From contig NW_025062478.1 in NCBI RefSeq assembly GCF_000002995.4, positions 12,458,001 through 12,522,000 of the forward strand: a DNA stretch of 64,000 nt, given 5' to 3'. The stretch is from Brugia malayi. Its lineage: Eukaryota > Nematoda > Chromadorea > Rhabditida > Onchocercidae. The translations under genes and the position numbers were made by a program. The notes under the pieces are model-generated. The model ran no database searches, was not told the origin of the DNA, and worked only from the letters and a program-made list of their open reading frames with translations. Below are positions 22,950-34,761 of the stretch, in pieces; the first letter of the stretch is position 1; each line of letters starts with the position of its first letter.

Positions 22950-23686
22950 AGACAAATCACCAAACTACCGAGACTTCCCGTCACTTCCTTAGACAAATCA
23001 CTAAACTACCGAGACTTCCCGTCACTTCCTTAGACAAATCACCAAACTACCGAGACTTCCCGTCACTTCCTTAGACAAATCACTAAACTACCGAGACTTC
23101 CCGTCACTTCCTTAGACAAATCACCAAACTACCGAGACTTCCCGTCACTTCCTTAGACAAATCACTAAACTACCGAGACTTCCCGTCACTTCCTTAGACA
23201 AATCACCAAACTACCGAGACTTCCCGTCACTTCCTTAGACAAATCACCAAACTACCGAGACTTCCCGTCACTTCCTTAGACAAATCACCAAACTACCGAG
23301 ACTTCCCGTCACTTCCTTAGACAAATCACCAAACTACCGAGACTTCCCGTCACTTCCTTAGACAAATCACTAAACTACCGAGACTTCCCGTCACTTCCTT
23401 AGACAAATCACCAAACTACCGAGACTTCCCGTCACTTCCTTAGACAAATCACCAAACTACCGAGACTTCCCGTCACTTCCTTAGACAAATCACTAAACTA
23501 CCGAGACTTCCCGTCACTTCCTTAGACAAATCACTAAACTACCGAGACTTCCCGTCACTTCCTTAGACAAATCACCAAACTACCGAGACTTCCCGTCACT
23601 TCCTTAGACAAATCACCAAACTACCGAGACTTCCCGTCACTTCCTTAGACAAATCACTAAACTACCGAGACTTCCCGTCACTTCCT
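22950..23686. repeat. 41-bp minisatellite, 18 copies, two variants
   Basis: Eighteen head-to-tail copies of a 41-bp unit begin agacaaatcaccaaactacc and end with gagacttcccgtcacttcctt. The only recurrent difference is one C/T change (atcaCCaaac against atcaCTaaac). In order, the copies read C T C T C T C C C C T C C T T C C T. GC content is much higher than the flanks. The array lies 460 bp upstream of the multi-SIM gene start and overlaps no coding frame. Confidence 0.97.
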
Positions 23687-24079
23687 CCCTCTCTTCTCCA
23701 CTTTCTCACAAGCACAACCTTCAGTATTGACCAGAATAACAGCCATCGATAACCGACTAAAGTTTCGAGACCACATTTTTTGAATTGTAGCACTGACGAG
23801 TTGAAATATATATCATATCACTTCCATCACAAATTTAAAAAACGACGAGAACAACGTGAGACTGAAAAATACTATCATCATATCACTCATTGTTGTAAAA
23901 CCTATCACTCATGTACTGCATGCGCTCACGTTTCACGTCATCCTTCCTACAGCACGTGTATAAATGCGACGTATGATTATCTCATTTCTTGTCTACTTAC
24001 CTGTTGCAATCCTCTCTCTACCTGTCTGATAATATACCAGATTCTTTATACACAATCCTTAAATACGTTAATCGCAAAT

Positions 24080-24337
24080 CTTCATTACTTAACCTTACTT
24101 AACCCTACGACAATCTTCATTACTTAACCTTACAACAATTTTCATTACTTAACCTTACTTAACCCTACGACAATCTTCATTACTTAACCTTACAACAATT
24201 TTCATTACTTAACCTTACTTAACCCTACGACAATCTTCATTACTTAACCTTACAACAATTTTCATTACTTAACCTTACTTAACCTTACGACAATCTTCAT
24301 TACTTAACCTTACGACAATTTTCATTACTTAACCTTA
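24080..24337. repeat. 60-bp minisatellite, about 4.3 copies
   Basis: The unit contains ttcattacttaaccttactt followed by aaccctacgacaatc, then ttcattacttaaccttacaa and caatt, repeating every 60 bases. Each unit is itself two related halves, so the array probably grew from an ancestral unit of about 25-35 bp. Copy 4 carries cctta for cccta, and the last part has tacgacaa for tacaacaa. Confidence 0.95.
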
Positions 24338-25166
24338 TAACTACTCCAGATCTACCACTATTTCTCACTTCCCTCTAATTCGACCAATGTATAACTGTCA
24401 CAAATAAGCGCTGTCTTCTTTCTTTTCTTTCATTCGTCATTTCAACAAATATGAATTGTTGAGATGTGCAGTAATCTGAGGCGCAAAAGGATATAAAATT
24501 TTCAATGTTATTTTTCATTTTGCTTTTCAGTTAGAAATTTTGCTGACAATTATTTTTTTCTCTTTTCGATGCATTTTTGCATACCTTAGTTTATTAGTAT
24601 TAGTACATTATATTGAACCAATTTTTCAACTTTTCTTATTCGCTATGATTTAAGTTGTAACGCTTAATTAAAATTTAATTATCATTTTCCCGAAGAGAAC
24701 AATAATTTCTTACATCAAATGCGTCTTTTCTGATTGCCTAGTCATATCTTCAGGATGACAGGAATTCGCAAATATGTTCAATGAGAGTATAATTAAATTG
24801 TTAAATTCCTCTTCCATCATCTCAAAAAAAGATCACAGAATTGATTAGATGTGAGATTTTCAAATTCTTTTTTTTCATGTGGAATTTGCGTTAGGAAAAT
24901 TGAACAATTAATGATTGAGGAATTTACTTTATTCAATTGTTTACTATAGTTTTATGTATGAAAGTGGCAGAATTAAAACATATATATATATATAAAGCAA
25001 ATAAAAGATATTTGATACAAGATGAATTGGTGGGTAAGAATGATGAATTTCATGGGTAAAATGTTCAAGTAGTTAGGATATTGTGAATCATTTCCTAACT
25101 GACCGTAAAAATTTTCATTTTTGTACTGAGCTTAAATGTATCCTTCAAATTCAAAATTTTCGTACT
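24338..25166. other. Intergenic, no gene supported
   Basis: AT-rich sequence between the minisatellites and the ground-like gene. It includes a (TA) run near 24980-24993 and no supported frame. Confidence 0.5.
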
Positions 25167-25210
25167 AAACTGTATCCGGATTCTCTACCCAGAAAATCCG
25201 GATACAGTTT
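25167..25210. repeat. Perfect 16-bp inverted repeat with 12-nt loop
   Basis: AAACTGTATCCGGATT (25167-25182) is exactly complementary to AATCCGGATACAGTTT (25195-25210), and the loop is ctctacccagaa. The stem is richer in GC than its surroundings. It lies about 455 bp past the stop of the minus-strand ground-like gene. Confidence 0.95.
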
Positions 25211-25664
25211 CAGGAAATAATGAACTCGCTCAATCGATCAGCTTAGACTTAACGAGATTCCTATAAAGGTAAAATTATTTTTGTTATGTCCCATATGCGT
25301 CTTTTACATTTCTTCATACAAATAATTCAAACTGTGAGAAAAAAAAGTTGAAGATTCTAGTTTAAATTAAAAAAGGAAATAAATAAAATGGAAAAAATTT
25401 ATTTTAAAAACCATTACAGCATAACATTATTCCCTTCTTTATAGATTTACATTTAATACGTCATTCAAACATTCTTTGAATGAAACATAGCAGTGTAATT
25501 GAAAAAGTAAAAAAAAAAGTACGAAATGTTTACAGAATTACTATTATTGATTTTTTTCTTTTAAACCTAAAATTTGACAAAAACACCATGCTATACCACA
25601 TCTCTATCATTTTTTTTTTCACTGGTAAATTAAATTCTACAAAAAGAAACAAAAAACAAAGTGG

Positions 25665-26950
25665 TCAAATTTTGTAAGCAAAGCATATAACATTGCCTTT
25701 TTTATGTTGACAAAAATTTTCTGCGTACGCCACGTGTGTCAAATCATTCATTGCGCAAAATACGTTAAATTCTGCTCCCAGCATAGAATCAGCTGCTTTC
25801 TTTATGGCAAACGTTGACTCTGTTGCATTCGTTCTAATCTTCTGTAGAATTAATTAATAAGAAAGATATGCAATAAAATTAAATGTGTTTGATAATAGAT
25901 ACTTTCACATATTACTGATAATAGAATTTATGTTCAAGTGATAAATGATAGAGACGAAGAAATATTGCATGGACATTGAATATTTGAGAAAAAAGAATAT
26001 GAAATATTCACCTTTTTCATAATTACCATTAATTGATCATTATTACAGATGGGATTTATTTCATACATTGTATTATTACCACTTGATGAATCACGTTTAC
26101 GACGTACTGAACATACGCACGTTTGACAACACACGCTAACCGGTTTCTGAAATTTGGTTAATATGAAAAGTTCGAGTAAAGCATTATATATTCACAAAAA
26201 AAATTTCCAGAATGTAAACACTAACTTCTGCTTTTTGTTATTATTGAGTAGCAGCAATTTTTCTTTTTTGAACACAATAACAAAGCATTTTATTTTAGGA
26301 ATTATTGAAGGCTAAAATATACATCAAAATTCTTGGACAATAATATTCCGGAATTGTAGATTCCGGAAACAACTGTGAGCTATCGCTGGCTAAAGGATTT
26401 CGATAATATTAGAAGAATCTATCAATTATGAAAACTAAATTTGTTGACTTTAATCAAATTTCATAATAATTTTTGAAATATATAATATATAGTATCGTAT
26501 ACCATACATAATACATTGTGTTATAGTTTTAATTTATTTATTTAATAGTTTGTAATTTTTAGTGCTTACGTTGCAAAACTTTGATAAATATTTATAAACT
26601 AATTGTTGACTTAAAGCGGACGTAATGTTAGCCACATATGATTGATTGTTCGAAAGTTTTATGTCACTATTTATATGAAAAAAAAAAAAAAAAATAAGCA
26701 AACAGTTTAATCATAAAACTTTCGAAACAATTTTAGAAATTTCAGTAAAAGAAATGTATACATATGAAGGAGGTGAAATAGGTGGTGGAAAAGACGGTGG
26801 ACATGGTGGACAAATTCGAGGTGGACATATAACTGGTGGAGGACATATTATTGATGAATCGCATGAACTTGGCGCAGGAAGCGATCGCCAGGTTGTTGCT
26901 TGCTTTATTGACATAAGGAATACTGTGCAAACAACAACAAACGGTTTCAT
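25665..26950 (-). CDS. Secreted ground-like domain protein (hedgehog-related family), 166 residues
   Basis: Three exons join in phase 0: 26950-26762, 26146-26012 and 25841-25665 (stop TGA). The N-terminus is a signal peptide (MKPFVVVCTVFLMSIKQATT), then a Cys/Pro-rich region with repeated CPPxxCPP (about residues 36-55). After CCQTCVC and a dibasic-type RRKR at 78-81 comes the ground-like domain, with its four conserved cysteines at Cys97 (NPICNND), Cys137 (EFNVFC), Cys152 (ENFCQ) and Cys161 (VICFAY). In nematodes this family (grd, grl, wrt relatives) is secreted, often from epidermis and lining cells, and takes part in cuticle or apical matrix formation; that role is inferred here. The RRKR may be a furin-type cleavage site releasing the domain. 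The plus-strand Gly-rich frame opposite exon 1 is only its shadow. Confidence 0.9.
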
Positions 26951-29091
26951 AACTGTTGTGAAATCTAAAATTTAAATTTAGATTAGCTAATGCATAAACA
27001 CCTAAGTCTTTAATGCTAATACTACCTGAATTGAAAATAATTCTCCGAATAGTGGGAATGGTACCAATGTTTAGTTGTTTCTATCTATTGTTTAAGCAAT
27101 TCAATGAGAACCAAAATTAATTAAAATAAAATTAATTAAAATAAGTTAGGTAATACTTTCTATTCAAGTTACACTATAATCACAAAATGAATGGAGAGTT
27201 AGAAGAAAAACTGAATTGACATTATTGTATGCAATCTTTATGATACTGCCAAGTTCATTTAATATTGGCTAGTTTTATTTCACTTCCACAAAAATTTTTC
27301 TTTAAAAAAAAAATTGTAATCAGTTTCGAAAAATTTTTTAAATATTAAAAAATGAAATATAAAAGTTTCAACACAGCTAATTATTTCCTAAAACTTGCAG
27401 CGTTACTTCTTTGCATGCATGCAATCAACATGCAAGAAGAAGTTATTTTGGGTTATTCAATTTCAAGAAATAATTGAAAAAAGTGCAACAAATTGCTTTT
27501 TTTTTTTTTTTCTCAAATGATAGCATGTCTCATCATTTGACATTCATTACAATGAATGACTCATCATTTTAATAGCATTATAATTAGTTCTGTCACTCTT
27601 TTTGTTGTTCCCAGTAATCCTCCTATAATTATTTTTGCTTTCATTTGTTTGATTATAAGATTATCACAAATAACTAAAAAACTATAAAATATCTAATAAT
27701 GATTGTTGTTTTAATCTGATCACGTACGTGTTATTAAGCAGTAATTTACGAGCAAATAAAGCCTCAATAATTAGATATTTTAATATCTCAATAATTAGTA
27801 CGGGTAAAAACTAATTCAAGAATTAGAATTTTAGGAAAGGAAGTGCTGAGAACAAGGGTAAAAATATAAAATTTTAATTCATATTATTTAAATTCTAAAG
27901 TATATATTACTCTATAGTTTAATGTTTTTACATCAAATTAATTTTTAAATGCTTTATCTCTTCTATCGGTTCTCTCAGATATTATTCTTCCTATCATACA
28001 TTCAAATTAACCGTCAATAAATGTCATTTACATTGATATGTTCATATAAACTATAAGTGAAAGAAGAAATAAAAATTTGCATAATTGAAGTTAAAATTAA
28101 ATAAAATGTGAGATTGATAAATAAGTCGTTGTCTATGAAAGATAAGCACTTTATCATGAATTACACTTATCAGATTGTTTGCATTTTTTTGCTTCTAATG
28201 GTAGGTCATATGTCATTTGTCGTTGTTTCCAGTTTGTCGTAAATAATGAATTGAATTGAAATGAAATTAAATTGAAATGTTTGTTATAGATTGAAAAACA
28301 CAACACTGATTATTACTTATTATAAACTTTTATAGTATTACTAAGTAGGTAATCGGCAATAAAGAAAATGTATGAAATGACAAAAAATTTTCCGGTTTGA
28401 TAAGAAAAACTCCACATACAGTCTAGACTAGAATTCAGTTGTTCGATTAAGTATTCTGAGTAATTTTAGACTTGCAGTGCTGTTTCAAAGTAAATTAGTA
28501 TCCGTTCTGCTAGAGATCATATTCTTGAGACAAACAGACTACCACACCATGAATTCGTCTTCTGCGCTTATTTTTACGTGAATACGTGAGTTATGCAGAG
28601 GAGCGATAAAGATCGCCAAGAGATATTAAATGTTGAGTTATAGGATTAGGATACAGTATTATAAAAGCTCCTGAAATACATCATAATTAACTCAAAACTC
28701 AAAATTAAAATTTTTGTAACTCAAAATTTTAATTTTTGAAAAACTTTAACTATTAACTTCAACACTCAAAATATTTTTTAATCTATGCTTGATATAAATT
28801 AAAATAGAAATATTACCGACTTAAATTTCCAATTCAAAATTTCTCCTCCAACGAAAACAAAATATTGAACGGAAATTGATTGATCTGTTAGGTGTCATTT
28901 CACCTGCATACACCTATGATAACATGTATTTCCTTGGTACCCAATTATTTACCCATAAAGAGCAGTAAGCAAAAATTAAAATCCACTTCTAAAGGTATCT
29001 ATGACATAGGTGTATGTTAATTCAAAATTGTTAATATAGTTTGCAAAATTCTGGACAAAAATAAGCTAAAACATAAATATAGAAAATATAG
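26951..29091. other. Intergenic, divergent promoters likely
   Basis: This stretch lies between the divergently transcribed ground-like (-) and lectin (+) genes. It is AT-rich, with a T-run near 27497-27511. A short ATG frame at 28551 (MNSSSALIFT then donor ac|gtgaat) could be a first exon of the lectin gene, but its phase does not match the next exon. Confidence 0.45.
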
Positions 29092-32000
29092 GTAATTACG
29101 TGGAAAGCCAATGGAGAACCAAAATTAGGTCCGTGTCCGGAAAAATGGTTACCATTGATTCCAGTGAAAGACAACAACTTTGCGCTTCTTCAAAAATGCA
29201 TCTCTCATCTCGATGTAACTTCAGTATGTTACTTAAAAAAATCTTTTTGTTAAATACTTCAGGAAAAAAAAAAAAAAAAAAAAAAAAAAAAACGTAAGAG
29301 TAATATTAATTAAAACTAAAGTTATACAAATTACTCAACAAACTATTCTGCATCGTATCACACAATCATTTCATTTACAACTGATTACTTTTGTTAGCTT
29401 AATTGGTAGCTTATTTTCAGTCATAACCGCATTTAAAAAAAAAAAAAATACAAAGAAATTACAAATTAGTTAACATAAAATGCAACGAATATCACACAAT
29501 TTGATAATGATAATGATAAAAAAGTTTTTAGCTCAAATTTTCAAAGCCCAAAGTTTTTCAACTTAAAATAATGAGATAAAATAGATGAAAATGAAATGAT
29601 TAGCTTAGAAGATAAAAATGAAAAATGTTTAAATATCTATAATTATCCTTAACAGCGATATTTTGATTAACATTATCAACCACAATTGACACTTTTTACT
29701 TACCTAATAAACAAGAAATTGGCTAAATGTTTAGTAAGGCAAAAATTTTTGTTTTGTAGTTAAAATCAAAAGTAACAAAATTAGACGATGCAATAAATGC
29801 ATGTTCACATATGTTTGGCAATGGATCCACCACTGCAACAATTTTTCGACCCGACGACAAAAGGGAATTGAAAAATTTCCTCAGTTTGTCAATTGCTAAT
29901 TTAAAATTTCATTTTCTCATTTCTGTCAAAAGTTTTTCAAGTAAAAATATTATAATTGAAAGCGATTCATTACAGTTTATTTTTCTTAGCTAAAGAGTTA
30001 AAAAAAAAAAAAAATAAATAAAGCACTGATATTCCTTTCAATTACTTTTCTTTTTTATATTACGAATATAAAAAAAATTAATAAATAAATAAATAAAATG
30101 GAATTGAAATAAATAAATAAAAGAAAATTTGCATTGTAAAAATATTTTCTATATTATAAATAGTTATGATAAATAGAAAGAATCGCTCATATTTTCAAAT
30201 TTTTGTTAGTAAAATATTTCAGCATTTGCAACTTCGGAAGAGCTAGAAGGAATGTTAGATATATTTATTGAAGGAAAAGCACCATACGATCATTCTGGCA
30301 ATGATTTACGAAAATTGGGAGAAACAATTACTAATGCCATGTCTAATGCGCCCGATAAATCTTGCGCCTGGAATCTTTTAAAGGTTTTAAGTATTACCTA
30401 AACTGCTCATCTTTTTGTGTATGTATGTGATGGCAATATATTTTCAAATTTTCAATTCTTGAAAAGAAATTTCAATATTTTTAATTTTAGGGTGAAATTC
30501 AATTTAAAAATTGTGATTCTTTTACTACACTTTGGTGCCAATACAAAGGTAAATTTGATATGAATTTCCATTTTAGAAAAGAAATATTTCAATTCAAATT
30601 GAAAATTTTTGATTATAAAATTGTTCTTCAATAAGTGTTATATTTTCAAAATACATAACATATCTACACGAAGTAACAAATCAAATTTTAGCATTTAAAT
30701 TGATTTAATCAATATTGTAAAAAGAAAAATAGAAACTATTAAGCAAGATTTCTCAATAACCTAATAGTAATTTATTTCAGTTGAAACAAATCTTTTCTAT
30801 CAAAAATAAAAATAAATAAATTTTTTTCATTCAATAAAAAATTGCTTCTTTATAATTAGATTTTTTCACCTATTTTTTTTTGAAATAAAATATTAAAACG
30901 ATAGATGAATTCAAAAAATTGTTCATTTAAACTGCCATATCTACAATATTTTGAATGTAAAAATATTATCAATAATTTAAGCAAAAAGTTCTTTTTTACA
31001 GCTTTGTCAACTTTGATGTATTGAACATTGATATCATAACCTGTGACAATTTTTTTTTATTTCATATTTTGATATATTATGATATAAAAATAACTTATTA
31101 TCAGAAAATGCCAAATAATTTTCAAAAAAAAAAAAAAAAAAGAAATTAATCATTAATTAATTAACCGATCGCCAAGATCAACAAACATTCAATGTGATCT
31201 TGTAGTTATTATATTACTTTACTGTGAGACGGTTAAAATAATGAGTTAATTAAAACTTTTAGCAAAACCAGTAATGACTAATTATGGTTGTAATGGTTGG
31301 TTTAAAGCAGATCACGGAACTCATGTCAACTGCTACTTTGTCCATCGCGTAATCATTACATTAACTTATCATTAGTTATAATATAACTGATTAGTGATTA
31401 TCACAAAGTTTTTATCAAATGCAACCTTCACTACAAAAAGGACAGGAATACATTGCTATCTGGACATTAGCATTCCTGAATATGACATCATATGACTCAA
31501 ACATTTTCAGTATCGGACATCAGCTCGAAATGCTCGAAATATCTGCAGGGAGAAGAAAGCTCAATTGGTAACAATCAATAATATCGGTGAATGGTCCTAC
31601 GTTACACGTAAGTCATTACTCTTGAAGATTTTGTGTATATCTTTTTGCTTATATGTCTTACTTTTTTTCTGCTACTTTTAATAAGTATACAAAAAAATTA
31701 CAAAGTCTATTATTAATTGGATTGAATGATTATTACAATTAATTAAGATGGAATATTTTAGAAATTACTTCAATGTTTACAAATTTATTCATCTTTTTCA
31801 GATTTTTTTTATGAAAGTTAATTAATTTGAACTAATTATGATAGATATGTCTAGCTGAAATAATTATTATTTGAGGTCTTGCCGATACATTGGCACCTAA
31901 TACGTTTGATCGCTCACTGTTGCTAGGCTATACGCGCTGTAGTACCGATCCACCTGAATGGCGCACAATGGAAGGTGACATTTCAGCAGAAAATATTCCC

Positions 32001-33170
32001 TTCCCTGATGCAACTACTTCAAGTGATGCCGAATGTTGTTTGCAACTGGATATTGACAACAAAATTAACTGTAAAAATTGTTTTTAGTATTTACGTATTT
32101 GCAACTCACGTATTTACAACTCACGTATTTACAACCTACGTATTTACAACTCACGTATTTACAACCTACGTATTTACAACTCACGTATTTACAACTCACG
32201 TATTTACAACCTACGTATTTACAACTCACGTATTTACAACCTACGTATTTACAACTCACGTATTTACAACCTACGTATTTACAACTCACGTATTTACAAC
32301 CTACGTATTTACAACTCACGTAGCGATATTACACGTTTTGGATTTGTTTTATTCCTGAATGAATGAATGAATGAACTCTTGCACATAACGTTAGGATAAA
32401 AGATTAAAATAGTTTATTTAAGGAGTAATAATGAAGTAAATGAATTAAATGACTATTAAATTTGAAATAAAGATAGGATGGATGATCAGTGATTATTCGG
32501 CGTTTTGTCTTCTACTGAATAGATAGTTCCTAAAATTAGTTTCATTACAGAAGCCTTGAAGCAGATAGTATATTGTTTTAATTAAAGCAACGTTACATTA
32601 CTGTAATTAAATTAAGTGTTATTAAATGCTATTTTAAGCTTGAAATTTAAATTAAATGTTGAGAAATCTTTTGAATTTTATAACTAACTATAAAATATTT
32701 TTTACTAATGTAAAATAAACTTTCAATCAAAAAAAAAAAAAAAAATTTCTCTACAAATATACAGAAAATGTCTTTGACAAATTAATATTTCCTATTACAA
32801 AGATAAAAAATTTCTCTTTTAATTAGTTTTTTTCAGATGAGCAAATAAAACTGCAGGGAAAACCTTTTGAAGGTGCTCAATTGCAAGCAACTGTTTGCAA
32901 TAAAAAAGTTAATTATTTCATTTGTAAAAAGGAAGGTATGTTTTCATTACACCAAATTAATTCCTTACAAGATGACACTTATGTCACATTTCATGTTTAA
33001 ATGAGATATGCTTAAAATGTTTAGAAAATTCAAATGAGCCATTACTTTTATGATAAAACACAATGATAGTAGCATTGATTAGTTTTTAAATTATCAGAAT
33101 TTATAATTCGAAAAATTATTAACCAATTTCATAGATTCATCATTTTTTTTTTTTTACAGCTGGAAGCTAA
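29092..33170 (+). CDS. Protein with two C-type-lectin-like domains (start not found)
   Basis: Nine exons fit in phase: 29092-29223, 29760-29883, 30223-30383, 30491-30548, 31263-31348, 31511-31607, 31876-32070, 32837-32935 and 33160-33170 (stop TAA). The first lectin-like domain begins LGPCPEKWLPLIP and contains CISHLDV, then DAINACSHMFGNGSTTATI, the usual C-x-x-x-x-A-x-L-A-x-I region, and ends near LWCQYK. The second begins NGWFKADHGTHVNCYFVH and has NARNICREKKAQLVTINNIG, ECCLQLD, ATVCNKKVNYFICKK. Calcium-binding EPN/QPD and WND motifs are not seen, so sugar binding is doubtful. Nematode proteins of this type are mostly secreted and linked to surface or immune roles. The signal-peptide exon is missing and the first acceptor (aaatatag) is weak. 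The acceptor at 31875 (tatttgag) is also unusual. Confidence 0.82.
32093..32322. repeat. 15-bp minisatellite, about 15 copies, in a lectin-gene intron
   Basis: The unit is acgtatttacaactc or acgtatttacaacct. The two alternate in the order L L P L P L L P L P L P L P L if read as TYLQL/TYLQP. It starts 22 bases after the donor at 32070. Because 15 is divisible by three and the unit lacks stops in some frames, long false open frames appear on both strands. Confidence 0.97.
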
Positions 33171-34761
33171 AAGCAGCAATGATTGCAAAATATCTCGCAA
33201 AAATCTTAAATTGTAAAAACAAAAATTGTTTGAAAAGGAATTTACAAAGTTATTCGTTCAGTCTTTATGTGATTATCAATATCATCACCAATTATTTACA
33301 AAAATTGAATATTTGCACCAAACATTTACCATAAATCTAAGAAAGTAAAAAATAAACTATTTCACAGATTTTCATGAATTTTTTTTTTTTCGTTCCACTT
33401 TTCAGTAAGCTAATTCAGTCTTCTAGAAATTACAAACTATGTTGCAAGACTTGTTAATCAATTTAAATTAATTTAACAACCAATTTTGGTCAGGAAATTG
33501 GAAAAGTTTGTTAAAGAAGAAAAAAATAAAGCATTTTTTTACAATCTTTTTTATCAGTATCAAGTTATTCAAGTTATCATTTCACAGTAATAAGAATGAA
33601 ATAAAATTTTACAAAAAACTTTATCATTAAAGTTTTAACAATGTTTCAGTAGCAAAATAAATAAATTTTTTAATTGGTCATGGCTCAAATTCATTTTTAC
33701 AATTAAAATTAAAATTTTAAAAAAAATTTAAATTTTGCATTTTTTGAAAATATTACAATTTTTGAGATTTTTTTGTATGTTAAACTAGGAAATAGGCCCT
33801 AACAATGTCAAATTTTGTTTCCATTTAATGCTAATACTATTTAAAAACATAACTTCATTTAAAAAAAAAAAAAAAAAAAACAGATATTTTCAATTTTATT
33901 GATTGTTTTATATGCATTTTTTTGGGAGGGATGGTCATGTTGCGTTTGGTCAGTAATAATAATAAAATAAAATTTTAAAGAAACTTTGTTATTATAGTGT
34001 GACCATTTGAGAGTGCGCAAGACTTACTAAGAAATTTGCGAAGAGGTTGTGCTTTTCTTCGTTTCTTTTAGACATAATTTCAACGCGAGAGAAATTAGAG
34101 TCGGATGAGATGCGCGAAATATATTGTGGCAGAGAGTGAGAGAATGCGGAAATAATCATTTGCTATTGAATTCAGTGATTGAGAGTAATGTTAGTTACTG
34201 CATGCAATGGAATTGGCTGTGGTCAGATTTTTGTTTCTTTTCTCCAACAATTGGTATTATTGTGCGATTGTGCATTAAATGTTTAATTAGTGCTTAATTA
34301 ATTAGATTAGTGCTTAATTAATTAGCAATTAGTACTTAATTAATTAGCAATTACAAAATATGATTTATTTATATATGTATGATACATTTTTGTACGTTTT
34401 TGTTTACTGAAAGTTTCATTTTAATCGATGTATAATTGTAATATATAGAATTGCATACTTATTTTGTTATTGTTTGTTTGAGGAAAGTTCATATTTAGAT
34501 TGCTATTGAAATTTTTTTTTTTAATTTCAAGAATTACAAATAAAGAAAGGTATGAAGGTAGTGTAATTTTTACTGATATAATCGGGTGACATTAGATCAT
34601 TTAAGAGAATATAAATTTAGTCACAAGCACATCGTGTGTTTCTATTTGATATACTCTAAAGTTGTGTTGCGACTTTAAGGAGTTATGTCAACCTAGCTTG
34701 TGTTATCCTCTTTAAGTACTATAATTTTCTTTTTTTTTAAATACAAGTTTAAAAATTACAG
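33171..34761. other. Intergenic, SRP14 upstream region
   Basis: AT-rich sequence between two plus-strand genes. It contains an (attaattagcaattag)-like short repeat near 34285-34350 and several homopolymer runs. The less AT-rich part near 34010-34260 may be the SRP14 promoter or 5' leader. No gene is supported. Confidence 0.45.
34752..34761 (+). promoter_or_regulatory. Acceptor directly before the SRP14 start codon
   Basis: The sequence aaaattacag ends at 34761 and the ATG follows with no gap. This is either a spliced-leader acceptor with a zero-length leader or the end of an untranslated first exon. Confidence 0.4.

Noticed and set aside
22950..23686. CRISPR array
   Set aside because: The 41-bp units are directly adjacent with no spacers, in a eukaryotic genome.
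24080..24337. Telomere-like repeat because of repeated cttaacc
   Set aside because: The period is 60 bp and the unit is not the nematode telomere hexamer TTAGGC.
26754..26975. Gly-rich plus-strand frame
   Set aside because: It is the antisense shadow of the Pro/Cys-rich first exon of the ground-like gene.
32065..32358. Long open frames on both strands with pentapeptide repeats
   Set aside because: They arise from a stop-free 15-bp repeat lying in a lectin-gene intron.
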